64,000 nucleotides of DNA from Globodera rostochiensis (GCA_018350325.1 JAEVLN010000015.1:764008-828007); one strand, 5' to 3'. Shown: positions 36,636 through 49,680, numbered from the stretch's first letter. Made by a program: numbers and translations. Notes: a model not told the origin generated them from the letters alone.

Positions 36636-38780
36636 ATGAACAACGACGAGGCGTTTGCGGAGCCGAAATTTGATGGAACGCGTTACAACAACCCTACATC
36701 ATTCACGTCTTGGAATGAACCGAGTTTAATCAACGTGGTCAGATGGAAGCTCGAGACTCGGCCAAGAATTCCCAATGAAAATGTAATTTTTTGTCTTTTA
36801 ATTTTGTCAACTTTTTTAGTAAAAAGGATGAAGCCCCTAAAAATGGCTTTTTTTTTTCAGGAACTCAACAGGACATTGCCCGTACAAGAGCCACAATTTC
36901 AGCTGGACTCGCAACTTTCGGCCACATGGCTTGGACACGCGACAGTGCATTTGAGAATCGACGGAATTTCCGTGCTCACTGATCCGGTGGGTTGTCTTTT
37001 TTTGATTGTTTTTTACTTTTTCTGTACACAAATGAGCAAAAATTGTTTGCTAGTCTAATCGAAGGTTCTATTCCTAACCCCCGGGGGGGCTAACATTTGC
37101 CTGTCACTTGCTCTAATTAAAAGAAAGCCAATCAATTAAAATTTGATGTTTGAAAACTTTTTTTTTTAAAAGGTCTGGGCTCGCCACGCCTCGCCACGCC
37201 TGTTCAAATTCTGCCGCCGCTTTCGACCACCTCCATGCGCAATCGACGATTTACCCGAGGTCAGTAAATTACGTATAATTTATCAACAAAAAACAAACAA
37301 ACAATGGCAATAATTTTTTTTGGATCCATTAAAATCACAAATTTTTGGGTCAAATTCCATCAGTTGGGGGGGGGTCTATTTCAAAATCACGAGCAGCTTT
37401 CTTTCCAACATTTAATAATTTAATTCCCATCCATCACACAGATTCATGTTGTCCTCATCTCCCACAACCATTATGACCATCTGGACACTGTGGCCGTCCG
37501 TCGTTTGGCACAACGATTCCCGGACATTCGGTGGTTTGTGCCCAAGGGGCTGTTGCAGTGGACGCAAAGGGAAACCGGTTCGCAGAATGTGCACGAATTG
37601 ACATGGGTGAATTGAATTTGGGGGTTTTTTTTTGTAAATTTTTTTAGAATTTATTTTTAAAGGGTGAAAACGTGCCGATGCAATTTAATGAGGAGGGCAG
37701 CAGCTTTGAGATTCACAGTGTGCCGGCGCAGCATTGGTCACAGCGGGCGGTGTTCGACCGTAACAAAGTAGTGATATATGGGAAAGAATTTTGCTGTTTT
37801 GAACACTAAATTTTTCAACAAATTGCATTTGAATTGTCTCGGCAACGCCTATTGGCACCACCCTGTCCCCCAGAAATGTAGCAAAATTCTCGAAAAATTT
37901 TTTTGTTTGAAAAATTGACGTAGAAAACAAGAAAAAGGTTTAAAAATGTCCAAAAAAGAAGCGAATGCCTGACCATCTTTTTGTATCTTTTATCTTTCAG
38001 TCGTTGTGGTGTGGATGGGTGATCAAGGGGCCGCAGCACAAATTCTTCTACACCGGCGACACGGGCTTTTGCGCGGATGAGTTTCGGAAGTTGGGCGACA
38101 TTCATGGACCCATTGATTTGAGCGCAATTCCGATCGGAGCATACGAGCCGAGGTGAGCAAATGGCCGGCACTGCGCACGGATACTCCACGATTTCTCAAG
38201 ACATTTGGGCGGGGCGGGGGGGAGGAGGAGAAATTCAAGAATTTCAAATCGAAGAGCGGAAGGGGAGAACCCCCCTGTTTCCGGAAAATGCAACATTTTT
38301 ATTTTCAGATGGTTCATGTCGCCTCAACACATCGGTCGGTACACTCGCGCATTTATAGGGAGGGTTTGGCAGTTTTGGACCGGATTGAACCGACAAATTT
38401 TGGTTTTGGTAAAACGAAGAATTTTCAGAAGCTAACCAACCACCCTCAGCTTTTTTTTTTGTTGTTATTGCCTCTGGTTTTTTTGAGAATGCAAAATTGT
38501 GGTTCCTTGACCAAAAAATGCCAATTTTTTTTTAACAGAAACGTCATTTTTAACCCAAGTTCTCTTTTTCCATGCAGACCCCGAGGAAGCAGTTCAAATT
38601 CACCAATTGGTCAAATCGAAGAAGAGCATCGCCGTACACTGGGGAACATACGACATGGGGTCGTGCGAGGCGTATTTGGAGCCGCGTGAAAAGCTTGCCG
38701 AGGCTGTCGCCGCCGCGGGACTTGGACCGGACGAATTTGTGACGCTTTCACATGGACAGAGTTGGCACGTCGAAGGCTGA
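36636..38780 (+). CDS. NAPE-PLD: N-acyl-phosphatidylethanolamine phospholipase D (NAPE-PLD)
   Basis: Metallo-beta-lactamase-fold enzyme that releases N-acylethanolamines (anandamide class) from membrane N-acyl-PE. It has about eight exons. Motifs in order are the N-terminal [52 protein letters not shown] (the HxHxDH zinc motif), [20 protein letters not shown] (third ligand Asp), [19 protein letters not shown] and [11 protein letters not shown]. It ends [12 protein letters not shown] with TGA at 38778. All zinc ligands are present. An upstream in-frame ATG at 36591 exists. I prefer 36636 because TTATTAG just before it looks like a splice acceptor, possibly for a trans-spliced leader. Length, near 350 residues, fits the family. 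Confidence 0.95.
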
Positions 38781-39220
38781 GATAGAAAGAAGGACGGACG
38801 GACGGACGATGAACATATCGCATATAAAAATGTTTTTTTTTTTGTTCTTCAACGGGTTGAAAGCATTTTGGCTTTTTTATTTTTTTGTTCACAGGTGGCC
38901 TAAAGTTTATTTATAGGACAATTTGTATAAAATACATAGCCTCATTTGATTTGTTTTTTATCTATTTTTTATAAACGATTATTTTAGTCGTTGTAATATT
39001 GCTGAATGCCCCATTAAATAAATGTCTTGATGAATTTGCAAAAATTTATCTTGCTTTAGCTTTTTTTGCAGATATTTCTAATGATTTGGATTTGGTTGTG
39101 TTTGAAGTTTGATCGTTCATTAAACAAAGTGGTCATTGTTCGTCAGCCAGCTTAATGATCAAAATTTGACCGCTTTCCTTTGGTTTTGATTTTAATTTTT
39201 AAACTTTTTACAGCAACAAA
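38781..39220. other. intergenic, AT-rich
   Basis: Short same-strand gap between NAPE-PLD and the nucleoredoxin-like gene. It includes the direct tetranucleotide run GGACGGACGGACGG at 38791-38807 and AATAAA-like signals. No gene was seen. Confidence 0.6.
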
Positions 39221-39223
39221 AAA

Positions 39224-41694
39224 ATGTTTTCAAAACTCTTTGATTTGTGCCTTGAAAATATTTCAATTGTACGGCCAATATATGAAAAGACTGCTGCAAA
39301 AAATAATGTGCTGTCTGAACACGACACGAAGCCCAACACCGACGCTTTATTAACACTGGGAGAGGTGGTGAGGTCGTGCAATTTTGTTCTGTTTTACGTA
39401 ATGTCGAGTTCGACACCACCGAATCCAACATTTCTTCAATCACTGCAAAAGCTTATCAATGCTAAAGCCCAGCAACCGACGGCACCACCGGTGACCGATG
39501 CAAAGAGTCCGCACAGGAACAATAGGTGGAATTTGAAAATTTAAATTTGAAAATATTTTTGTGCTTTTTGAATTTTAGCTCTCCGGCAAAATTGAAACGC
39601 TTATTCAAGTTCAACAATTCGTCTAAGAAAACTTGTATTGAGCAGCAACAGCAGCAGCAAGAACAACAACAACTTTCTACAAAACCCAACGAATTGGAAG
39701 TGGTCGTTGTCGACGTGGACAACGAGCCGGTCGAGTCGAACCTCGGCTTCATTGCGGAGCTTGGCCTGCTGTACTCGGCCCCGCAGCTCTACACAGTCAA
39801 GGTTAGCTTTGTTCTGTTGTTTTGTTTTGTTGTTGATCATCTCCCTGCTCAAAAACCAGTCTCGTCTTCTCCGCGCCCTGAACTTTGTGAACGCCCCGTC
39901 ACTGTTCGTCCTGGATTGTGCCGAGTTGGTGGTGCTCTCGCAAGCCTACCGCACGCTAATGGACGACCCGACCGGTGCCGACTTTCCCTGGCCGAATGCG
40001 CCTCTTCAGCAACTGTTCAGCGGCAAGAAATTGTTGCGCAACAATCCGACGAATGGCGAGCAGTGCAAAATCGACTGGGACGTCTTGGCAAAAGGCGTCA
40101 AAGGATTGTTTTTTGGTGCTAAATGGGTAAATTCACGGCCGGCCATCCTCCAAAAATCGATCATTTCGTTCTCTCTTTTTAGTGTCCACCGAGCAAACAA
40201 ATGCTGGCCCAACTCGTCGAACTTTACACAAAAATTAAGTCCGATCACCCGCACTTTGAAATCATTTTTTGCTCTTCGGATCGCTCTGAAGAATCATTCA
40301 ACGAACATTTTTCCCTTATGCCGTGGCTGGCCCTTCCGTACGGAAACGAAAAATTCAATCAAAAAATTGCGAAGGCCTACGACATTTGTGGTAAGTTTGG
40401 GTCCACCGGTGGTGTCCAGAGGAGGAATTTTATGTCCTAAATTGTACAAATGTGTCTGTCGTTTTTATTAGAGATTGGAATTTTCAATCAAAAAATATGA
40501 GGGTAGAGGGTTACCCGTCGTAAGTATCAAAGGGCACGGGGGTCACCGAGAGTTGTAAGGGTACAGACTAAAAAACCCGTAAAAAACTGGAGGGGAAGGG
40601 ACTAAACTGCTCTAAACTGCTTGTTTTGATTTTGAACCCCCCCCTCCCCCCCCCCCAAATTAAATTGGATTGAAATTGTTTGTTTTTGTTGCAGGCATTC
40701 CTTCATTTATTCTCGTGGACGACGACTTTTCATTGATAACGCGCAACGGACGAAGCGTTTGCCTATCGGACCCCCACGGATATCCGTGGAAAAGAAAGGC
40801 CATTTACGAACTCACCGAGCACACTGTCCACCGCATTTCGGAAATGCCGTCGTTGATCCTTTTCACGGGTATCGATCGATTGACACGGCACACATTTTTC
40901 GGGGGGGGGGGAAGAGGGTTGAATGTGTTCAATTTACTGCAATTTGTAAGTGTGAATGCATCATTTTCGTCACGTTCAGAAGGGTCACCCGAGGACATCG
41001 AATTTTCCTGCCAAATTCTCAACCCGTGCGCGGAATCGATCTTCGCTCAGCTGGTGTTGAATGATGCCCCGCTGCAAACCGCCGGCCCGTTGCCGCCCAG
41101 CAACTCCGAAGATGCCAAGTTCGTTCGTTCGTTCAATCTTTTTTTTTTCCGATTTCAATCACCAAACCGTGATCACGGGAGTGGGGGAAAAAAGTCCGCG
41201 ATCACGGCCCCCAAAAGTGCCTTGATTGGCGGGATCCGTGATCATGTCCAGCCCGTGGGAGGGAATTCGGCGCATTTTTGTCATTTATACTCACTGTGTT
41301 TTTCCCCGTCATCAGTTCCGTCGACTCGGACAAATCAATGCGGGCGCTCGCTGTTGCCGCTGACCCAATGCAATTTTTTTACACGGGCGACGATCCGATT
41401 TGCGATTATGTGAGTTCCCCATAAAGCCGTTTTAATCATTTCCCCCCAAAGATTTTGGAGAGTTTGGGCCAAGGGCAAGCCGACTTGCCCCTGTTGATCA
41501 TCTGCGATCCGTTGGCCGGCCATTTCACTGTTTGCGATCGTCCGGAAGTGAGCGATTCGATTGTGCTCGCATTCGTCTCGGACTATCGCAACGGTCGGGC
41601 ACGCGTTTTGCCCATTCCGGACAGCAAACGGCAGACAAAGGTTTTGGACGTTTTGCTTGGGTTTGGTGGTGATGGTCCGATGGATTATGAATAA
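39224..41694 (+). CDS. nucleoredoxin-like protein with WCPPS active site
   Basis: Thioredoxin-fold oxidoreductase family, cytosolic and nuclear. ATG 39224 opens an N-terminal domain with a poly-Gln tract encoded at about 39640-39680. A domain with PSLFVLDCAEL and DDPTGADFPWPN follows. The central thioredoxin domain reads GLFFGAKW|CPPSKQMLAQLVELYTKI, FEIIFCSSDRSEESF and MPWLALPY, then GIPSFILVDDD and ITRNGRSVCLSDPHGYPW. The C-terminal domain follows, with PMQFFYTGDDP. It ends DVLLGFGGDGPMDYE with TAA at 41692. The surroundings match animal nucleoredoxin closely, but the second active-site cysteine (WCPPC) is serine. Codon AGC follows directly after an intron acceptor and CCA CCG. A role as a one-cysteine (monothiol) or non-redox member is inferred. 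Confidence 0.88.
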
Positions 41695-41699
41695 ATAAA

Positions 41700-43470
41700 A
41701 ATGCTTTTTTAAGCATCGAACTGTCGGGGGAATTCCTGTCCAACTTTTGGAGCCGTTCCTTTCGTCGTCCCATTGTCTCCAACAACAACAGCAAGTGGAA
41801 TTCACCAAAAGTGCCTAAAGCCGTGGCGGTGGCGGCGGCGGTGTCACCACTCACTCAAATTTTGTGAATGTGCATTATTTTGTTGTTTCCGTCAGGCATT
41901 CAATATTTATTCTCAAATTCACACATTTTGGTTTTTTCGTTGCAATTTTTTTTTATATTCTTTGTAACTTTTGTGCGCCTTTTTAAATTTATTTTTATTA
42001 TAAATATTTAAAGGATGTCTTCATAAATCTAAAAAAACAAAATGCTTTTTTCTGTTTTTTTTTTTTCAATTTTTGTTGTCCAAATGTCGGAAAGCGTTTT
42101 GCTGCTGCACTCTCTCTCTCCACCCATGTGAAACGCGAGAAAATTGGTCAGTCACAGGGCGGTTGAAGAGAGAGAGCGGGCGGAGTGTGGTCACTGATCA
42201 AATGCATCGAATCGCGGCGCCCCTCCAGCGAGGCGGCTGACCAACTTTCCCACTTTGTCGCCGGGGGGGGGGATTAGGCGGGCGGCGGATGACCTCCACA
42301 AATTCGATTTGCACTCACTCACAACGTAACCAACACAAAAGCCGCCGCTGCTGGGCAGTCCATTCCATGTATTCATCATCAATCGGTGAAGAGAGTGTGT
42401 GGTGTTTAACGAATGGATGTTAATTGGTTGAGAAGGCGCGTGGTGGACAATGAGAGGAGAGAAAGTGAGGGGATGCGTGGAAAGGGCGGGGGCGGGGGGC
42501 GGTTGGGGTACACGCCGACGACATGGACGAGGTACGGGCGCGAAATCACTGTCATTTTGTTGTCTTGTCACTCCTCCAACGCTCTAATCACCTAACACTG
42601 CCCCGCCCAGTCCGCTTCTCCCCTCGCCCTCCGATCGTTGCCTCAGGCGACATCGTCCACTTTGCCCCCCCGGGCCCTTCTTTTTCACACTTCGTTCCTC
42701 CTCCTCTCATTGTCAAACCATTCGCATAACTCTTTCCGTCATGCCGCGCACCCCCCCCCCCCCCCCGCCCCAAATCGATCATAAAAGTCATCCATAACCA
42801 AAATGATGTCGCGTTGGTGACGAACATTGATTTGCCGCCGTTCATTCCACCGGCCCCTCCTCCCCGTCTCGGTTCGCCGAAAGCGCAATAAAAGTAACCA
42901 AATTTTTATGAATGAGGGGGGTGGGGGGGGGAGGGATCGGAGAACATTTGTCTGTCCCCTTGGGGGAGATGGGGCGCTTCTGTTCTTCCTTCCAATCGTT
43001 CGTTCATATCATTAATATGGTACATAAAATAACAGACAGAAGTGTAAAAAAGGGGGGATAAGATCACTAAGACATTGGGGACATGTCACAAAAAACTGAA
43101 CTGACCGGATTGGCGGCGCCCGCCCGCCGATCGCGCAGACAGAACCGAACAAACCTCCCCCCTTTAATCCCCCCCCCCCAATTCACCCCCAACAGATATA
43201 TTAATTCTTCAATTCCCCTTCATCGGCGGCCGGTTCGGTGGTCAGCAAGCAGCTCACCCGCCTCTTTACCTTGTTTTGGCGTTTGCAGCTCACAGAGGGG
43301 GGAATAACCGGCGAAGCAGCAACAACAAGAAGTACGGCGGCGAGGAAAGAGCACAGCACTTTTTGTTTGACCTTTGCGCGGAAGGGGCGGAGGGAAGGGA
43401 GTCGGAGGAGGGCAAAGGCAACACGTTCAACAAGTTCATCGTCGTTGCTTTTCGGCTTGTCCTCCATTCA
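41700..43470. other. intergenic, no gene recognised
   Basis: GC-skewed DNA with many G- or C-runs (42265-42272, 42752-42766, 42917-42932, 43172-43180) and a CT run at 42112-42120. Long frames here are low-complexity Arg/Gly/Pro readings with no conserved motif. It is the probable promoter region of the astacin gene. Confidence 0.6.
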
Positions 43471-43475
43471 TCCCG

Positions 43476-46400
43476 ATGCTTGTTGTTGTTGTTGTTCTCC
43501 TGGTCGTCCTGCTGCTTGTCCCCCTTGACATTGATGCAGTCATTCGAAACAACCGAGTGATCCTTCATGATGAACATTTGACCCCCGAGGCTGTTGAGGA
43601 GGAGGAAGTGGGTGCCCCGAGCCACAGTGAACGAGAACAGCATCAAAGTGCCGAGCGCGAGGGGCAACAGACGAGCAGAGTGAGCAGGGCACTGGACACT
43701 GCCGTTTGGTGGGGCGACGAGTGGAGGCGGAAGGCGGCCACCAATTTTGGCCAAAGCGATGCCGAGACGTTCAGGTGGGCATGGAGATCAGTATTTGGCA
43801 CAAATTGTTTTTGAAGGGTTCGTCTGGCACTGGAAAGGATAAAGGAAGGGATGGAGGCGGACGAGAAACGGCACGGAAAGGGCGGCGGCATCGACGGCGC
43901 CGGGAGGGCGGCAGCCTCAACAATGGACGAAACAATGGTCACAATTTGGGGGGGGGAGGGAGATGAAGCATTATTGGAGTTTTTGGGCAAGTTCAGACGG
44001 TAGAACAGTGGCGAGAGTTGCGCGAGTGGAGTGCCCGCAGGGTCAGCGACGACAGCGGCGCCGGAGGGCGACGGCACAAAGGGCGGATGGGGCCGGACGA
44101 ATGGCCGGAGGAAGGCGGAAGGCACTTCGAGGGTAGGCATGGGGAGGCGGCTTCTATCATTTATTGTCTTTTTTGAAATTTAAATATATGGAAAAAAGGC
44201 CCAAATGGAATATGAATCGAACCCTATCCCTCCCGGCGGGTAGGGAGGGAGCCCAAGCCCCGGAGGCATTCTGAGATACCTGTCATTCAATGCCAACTTT
44301 TCCGTTTTGCACCCGCCCAAGGGGTCCCCTTTTATGGCCAATGGGCTCGCCCGAAAATGGAATGAATGAACACAGAAATCAGTGAGTGCACAGGTGACAT
44401 TGTGCTGAGTGGTGACCAAGTGGATGCCATTCTCGAAGAAACATTTGCCCGGCGGCGAAGGCAGAAGAGAAAGTTCATTGGGTCGAAGGTGTGCGGGGGA
44501 CTCTTCGGTGTTCGTGCATTTAACCAACGAAACAATTCACATTCAGGTCCGTCGTTGGGACGTCATGAAGTCCATTGTGTACAGTTTCGATGGATCTCAC
44601 AGTGAGAATGCCGTACCTTTCCATTTGCTTACTTATCGCTTTAAGCACTTCGTGAACAACGCGTCATCGAGCTGGCGCTGGAACATTGGCACAACATCAC
44701 ATGCCTGAACTTTGAACGGCACAACGACGAGCCGAAAGGGTCGCGCATTGTATTCACCGATGTTGGAGATGGGCTCGGGGGCGAGGATTTATTTGATTTG
44801 AATGGAAAATGAACTGTTTCAGGTGGACGGCTGCGCTTCCAATGTGGGACGGTAGGTGAACAATTTGGTTATCATAGCAATCTCGATCGGACTTGAGGAC
44901 CGATCGAGATTTTGATCGAGAATCTCGATCAGTCCTATCTTAGCCCTTTTTAAACTGAATCTGATCAGGTGGGGTTGGTGGCACCGCGGATTTGATGGCA
45001 TTTCTCTCTTCCGTGCCAAATTCTTCGAATTTTTGTTGCCATTAAGCCTTCTTTTAAGCCATCCCCTCGGTGAGCCCCAATTTGTGTCGTTGGCACCGGA
45101 ATGCATTCGGCTCGGCGTCATTGCCCACGAGGTGGCACATGCACTCGGATTTTGGCATGAACAAAGCCGGCCGGACAGGGACCAGTACGTGCAGGTCCAA
45201 TGGGAGAACATCGACAGGGACAGCAAAGGACAATTCTTGAAGGAACAGGTTGGTGCCACAATTTGGCACAATTTAATGTGAAATGCCACGATTTATTGGA
45301 ACGGCGGGGAGTCAAGAGCCCCCCCAAAAAAGTTCGGCTCTTGAACATTTCCGGATCCCTGAAAATTTTTTGCCATTGGAATAATCAACGGGGAGGGCCA
45401 TGGCCATGGGTTTGTGGATCATCAATACTAGGGATGATCGAGAGTCTCGAGTCTCGGTAAATTTCAGGTCTCATCCCAATCATTACCATTAGGGTTGTCG
45501 GGGTTCCTGGGAATTCTTCGGGTATCCGAACCGGACCAAAAAAATCACCGGTTTTACGGTTTGTTCGGAATCGACAATTCTCTAATTACCATGCACACCA
45601 TTAAGCCGGTGGATGTTGACAACGGCGGAGTTCCCTGTGGGTTTGAACAAAATGTTTACAGACATTTTAAGCATTTGGGCTAAAGCTGGTCCCTTGATCA
45701 GATGACTACGGGAGCATAATGCATTACAGGTGTGCTTAATCCTTAGACTTTAAGCCGATCGATTGATCCATTAAATATTCGCTTCTTTTGCATAGGAGCA
45801 AAGCTTTTGCCAAATACGATGACCTGTTCACTATTGGCACAGCGATCGGCGACTATCAAAGGACAATTGGACAACGGTTAGGGGCTTCACATTAGTGATC
45901 GTAAATCCGAGCAATCAATCGGCGTGATCAACGCCGGGGGGGGGGGAAGTTGTCTAGGCGATCGGGATTTTACAGATCGGCGTGATCAACGCCGGAACGC
46001 CGGGGGGGGGGAAGTTGTCTAGGCGATCGGGATTTTAGAGATCGGCGTGATCAACGCCGGAACGCCGGGGGGGGGAGAAGAGTTGTCCAGGCGATCGGGA
46101 TTCGAGATCGGCATATCAACGAACCCCGGGGGGGGGATTGTCTAGGCAATGCATTTATGTTACGGCACTCTTCCATAAAACATCCCTTCAGGGATCAGCT
46201 GTCATTCAACGACATCCGTGAGTCATTCCCCACCCCCCCCCCCAAAATCCGCGCAACTCAAAGGGTTGATGAACGAAATATACTGCAAGGAGGCGTGCCC
46301 GCGCCAGTTGCCGTGCCAACGCGGCGGTTACACCGACCCGCGCCACTGCGATCGGTGCCGTTGTCCGGATGGGTTCACCGGTGCATTTTGTGATCAGGTG

Positions 46401-48086
46401 AATTGTTTTGATCAGAGGGGCTCTTTTTGGGACGACAAATAAACATTGTGCCGCCTCTTTTGGGTGATGCCCGGCTACGGGGCCGACTGTGGCGGACTGT
46501 TGGAGCTGACCGACGCGTGGACGCACATCGCCAGCCCCAACTACCCGGAGCAGTTCCGCGAGGGCCAAGAGTGCAGTTGGCTGCTGGTGGCGCCGGCCAA
46601 ACAGCGCGTCCAACTGTCAGCGCATTGGCCTCAACCAAACGTCGCAAAACAATCCCCCCACTCCCCACCCATTTAAGCAACTTTTTCGGCGAGTTCGAAA
46701 TGTACTGCAAAGTGCGCCATTCGTTGTGCATGGACTACGTGGAGGTGCGCCGGAGGGGGGGATTAAAGCTGGACATTGCGCCGGGGGGGGAGGGATTAAA
46801 GCTGGCCATTGCGCCGGGGGGGGGGATTAAAGCTGGCCATTGGGCCGGGGGGGGATTAAAGCTGGCCATTGGGCCGGGGGGGGGATTAAAGCTGGCCATT
46901 GGGCCGGGGGGGGATTAAAGCTGGCCATTGGGCCGGGGGGGGGATTAAAGCTGGCCATTGCGCCGGGGGGGGATTAAAGCTGGCCATTGGGCCGGGGGGG
47001 GGATTAAAGCTGGCCATTGCGCCGGAGGGGGGGGGGATTAAAGCTGGCCATTGCGCCGGAGGGGTTAAACAGTACAGTACGTCTTGTCATCAGATCCGCA
47101 ACTCAACCGACTTTGCCAACACCGGGATGAGGTGAGCAAATGCGCGGCGCGGTCCGTGACGCGGCGGCGTACGGGTGAGGGACTGTACGCGAAGGACCCT
47201 TTGGCTCAATGGGCACGTGAAAAGCGTTGCGCGGTGCCGTCCCTTATTCGAAAATCCGCAAAAAGTGCCAATGCCCGCCCCAATGAATTTCCCCCCAAGG
47301 TACTGCTGCAACGGGACGCCGGAGGCGCCTGTGCTGTCCGACACGCGTGACATGCTGGTCGGTGATGCCTTCTTTGCTCAATTCCGCTCGTTTCCTCCCC
47401 TAAGGTGCTGTTCCGCTCCTTTTACCGTGGCGGACGGGGCTTTCAGGCGCGTGCCCGGGCAATTGGTGCAGCGGACGGCCAACCGGGCGACTGGAGTGAG
47501 TGGAGTGCGTGCAGTGCCTCTTGCGGTGCGTGCGGCGTGCGCCGGCGGGTGCGCGAGTGCGTGCCCCGCGGGGACGCGGTGTGCCTGTCAGTGGTTGGCC
47601 GTTGTTTGTGGCTTGTCCGCTTGAATTGGCGTGTGCCATTTTCCGTAGAAATCGGTGCCGGGCGCCTTCTCCTTTGTTAAGCCCTTTGAACGCGGTGGCT
47701 TTATCCTCCGTTATGCTTAATCCGTGCCGTTTGCTTGTGTCTCTTTTGGCTTTATCCCTCCCGGCACTTTTGCTCTCTCTCCGTCATCGGCTCTTCAGAT
47801 CAAAATGCCTTTCTTCAGAACGGAACTCTCGCAGACCGAAGTCTGTGCCCGTCAGCCGTGCGCGTCGCTCTGTGCCCGCACGGTCAGCGAAGAGGCGCCC
47901 TGTGAGGGGCTTCTCTCTCTTCTGAAGGGGCTTCGATGCCGCACGGAGCGCACACGGATGGAGCCGTGCCGGAGGATGTGCTGTGCCGGGTACACGCTGA
48001 GGAGGGCGGCAGACGAAAGCGAAGAGGAGGGGGAGGAGGACAGCGCCGACGGGGCAACAGAACGCGAGGAAATTTGTGCCAAATGA
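43476..48086 (+). CDS. secreted astacin metalloprotease with EGF, CUB and TSP1 domains (nas type)
   Basis: Zinc endopeptidase of the nematode nas subgroup that acts on cuticle and collagen processing. ATG 43476 starts MLVVVVVLLVVLLLVPLDID, a signal peptide. The propeptide ends at a furin-like site, FARRRRQKRKFIG (about 44445-44480). The catalytic domain follows: RRWDVMKSIVYSFDGSH, REQRVIELALEHWHNITCLN, then VIAHEVAHALGFWHEQSRPD (zinc motif HExxHxxGFxHE, about 45120-45180). The Met-turn DYGSIMHY is at about 45703-45729. Then an EGF-like segment (YCKEACPRQLPCQRGG, CRCPDGFTGAFC), a CUB domain (about 46480-47450, with SPNYPEQFREGQECSWLL) and a TSP1 repeat (GDWSEWSACSASCGACGV) follow. A Cys-rich acidic tail ends at TGA 48084. 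Introns carry minisatellites and a small transposon. The layout is that of subgroup V astacins (NAS-33 to NAS-38, which includes DPY-31); the exact member was not fixed. Confidence 0.93.
44877..44945. mobile_element. degraded copy of the TCTCGA-rich MITE
   Basis: The stretch GATCGGACTTGAGGACCGAT with the following GATCGAGAATCTCGATC parallels the interior of the element at 5749-5843 (GATCGGACACTTGAGGGTCG...AGAATCTCGA). Ends are eroded and no target duplication is clear. It lies in an astacin intron. Confidence 0.5.
45429..45478. mobile_element. 50-bp MITE-like insertion in astacin intron
   Basis: It begins TAGGGATGATCGAGAG and ends GGTCTCATCCCA, a short imperfect inverted end. Flanks ATCAATAC (45421-45428) and ATCATTAC (45479-45486) match at 7 of 8. 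The interior again has GAGTCTCGAGTCTCGG. Its size is minimal, so it may be an internally deleted element. Confidence 0.55.
45915..46140. repeat. astacin intron minisatellite, about 65-70-bp unit
   Basis: Three to four copies of a unit with GATCGGCGTGATCAACGCCG, a G-run of 7-10, and TTGTCTAGGCGATCGGGATT. G-run length varies between copies. It fills most of the intron between the Met-turn/SKAFAKYDD exon and the EGF exon. Confidence 0.85.
46754..47066. repeat. 28-30-bp minisatellite filling a CUB-domain intron
   Basis: About eleven copies of ATTAAAGCTGGCCATTGGGC followed by a CGG-plus-G-run spacer. The intron is 46745-47093 (donor GAG|GTGCGC, acceptor CATCAG|ATC), joining MDYVE to IRNSTDFANTGMR in frame. 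The array occupies about 90% of it. The array is open in the forward frames, which could mislead gene prediction. Confidence 0.88.
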
Positions 48087-48089
48087 CAG

Positions 48090-49680
48090 AGGACCAATGG
48101 GACGGGGGGGGGGCGAGGGGGGGGGGAAGTTCGATTCGTTCACCTTTTTGCTGTTTGTAAATAAACATGTCGCCGCCACACAATGCTTCACAGAATGCGT
48201 TCAGAAAAGGTTGATGAACAACAGCGCTGTTCCGGTGTTGAACTGCTTGGAGTTGTTGAACTCATTCCCTCCCTTCACCCTCTTTCAACCCCTCGGGCGC
48301 TGTTCATTGATCATATGTTCGTTGCCCCCTTTTTCGTACTGATCAAGAGATACCCCCGCCCCCCCGGCGCCTCCATCTTATCGGGGTCATTGCCACGCCG
48401 TTTAGCGCTTCTTAATCCACGCACTAAATGTTCGTTTCGTCATCAAATTCCACAGCACAATTAACCGCCGTCTCGTCGTTCCGTTTCATTTGATCGATCG
48501 ATCGATCGTTCGTTCGTTCGTTGAAAAATGGCATTGGCGCAGTCCGTCGCGGGGCCGGAGGAGGGGGGGGGGGGGGGAGAGACTGTTGACCAAATTGGAA
48601 TAATTTTTAAAACTTTGTTGTGGGCAGAACTCCGTTATTGGCATTGTCTCGTGACCAAAATGGCCGGCAATTTTGACCGGCATCCAAAAAATGCCGAAAA
48701 ATCCTCCGATTTTCAACGAATTCAAAGACCAACGCCTGCCATTTTACACATTGTTGACAAATGCATTCATTGCGAAGATTTGAACGATGAACACAATCCT
48801 TTTACGTCCGTCCGTTTTGCTGTCGTCGGTCACTTCTCCGAACAGTCCATGCAACACAACACGGAGAGGGGGGGGGCTTGCCCACCTCCGGTCCGGTTTC
48901 TGCTCCGATCATACATATTCCGATCACTCCCCTCCCTCCCCATCGCCCAATTACGATCGGATCCTTAGCCAGCAAAATGAACGGACGGATGAGAATGGCG
49001 GTGATTGGAGGACAGTGATAAGGGGGGGGGGAAAGGGGGGGGGTGACCTTGGCCTAGGAGGGGGGGGGGGGCTGACTTTAGGGCCAAAGTCTGCGCGGGC
49101 GGGTGGATGCACGAGGCGAACATGAGGGGGGGGGGGGAAGTGAGGAGGGCCTCCTGGCCTCTCTGGTGTGGCGTGACCAGCCCCAGACACTTTTGCATTA
49201 ACTTTTATCGACGAAATTATGAGGACAATTGAATGGGCAAAAACGGAAGATTGGGGATGATGATTGGGAAACAAAATCTATCATAAAACTAACCGGATGA
49301 CAGAGGAATAGGGGGGGGGGAGGGGGGGGGAATTTGAAATTGAATTGAATTGAATTGAATTGAATTGAATGGGATTGATTGGATTGTTGGGACTGAACAG
49401 GAGGAACAGAGGCAAAGAAAGAAACGTATTGCACAAAAAGAGAGTGTTTTTTTTTTTGGTGTTGCGGACAACGACAGAGCACCCGGGGCGTTTTTGCATA
49501 ATTTCTTTGTTACAATTTTCGTAAAATTTTCTCTAAAAACCATTTTTTTATGTCACAGCCCCGGAGGGGTTTTGTGCCCGGGGGGGGGGGGGAGGTGCAA
49601 GGGGACTGACAGTGTCTGAGGATGGCACCAGCAGCAGCAGAGTTTGTGCCGTCGTTGTTGTTGTTGGAAAGTGAGATTGA
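48090..49680. other. convergent intergenic region, G-run rich
   Basis: Between the astacin stop and the MMP stop. It contains G-runs (48105-48127, 48562-48577, 49022-49070, 49128-49137, 49309-49330), GATC/GTTC tetranucleotide runs at about 48491-48522 and TTGAA pentamers at 49338-49368. Frames here are low-complexity. No gene was supported. Confidence 0.65.

Noticed and set aside
43083..43475. Upstream in-frame extensions of the astacin
   Set aside because: They are low-complexity, and ATG 43476 gives an immediate, classical signal peptide.
46427..47135. Coding repeat with GLKLAIGPGG peptides inside the astacin CUB domain
   Set aside because: Clean GT-AG borders at 46745 and 47093 remove it and restore the CUB sequence, so it is intronic minisatellite.
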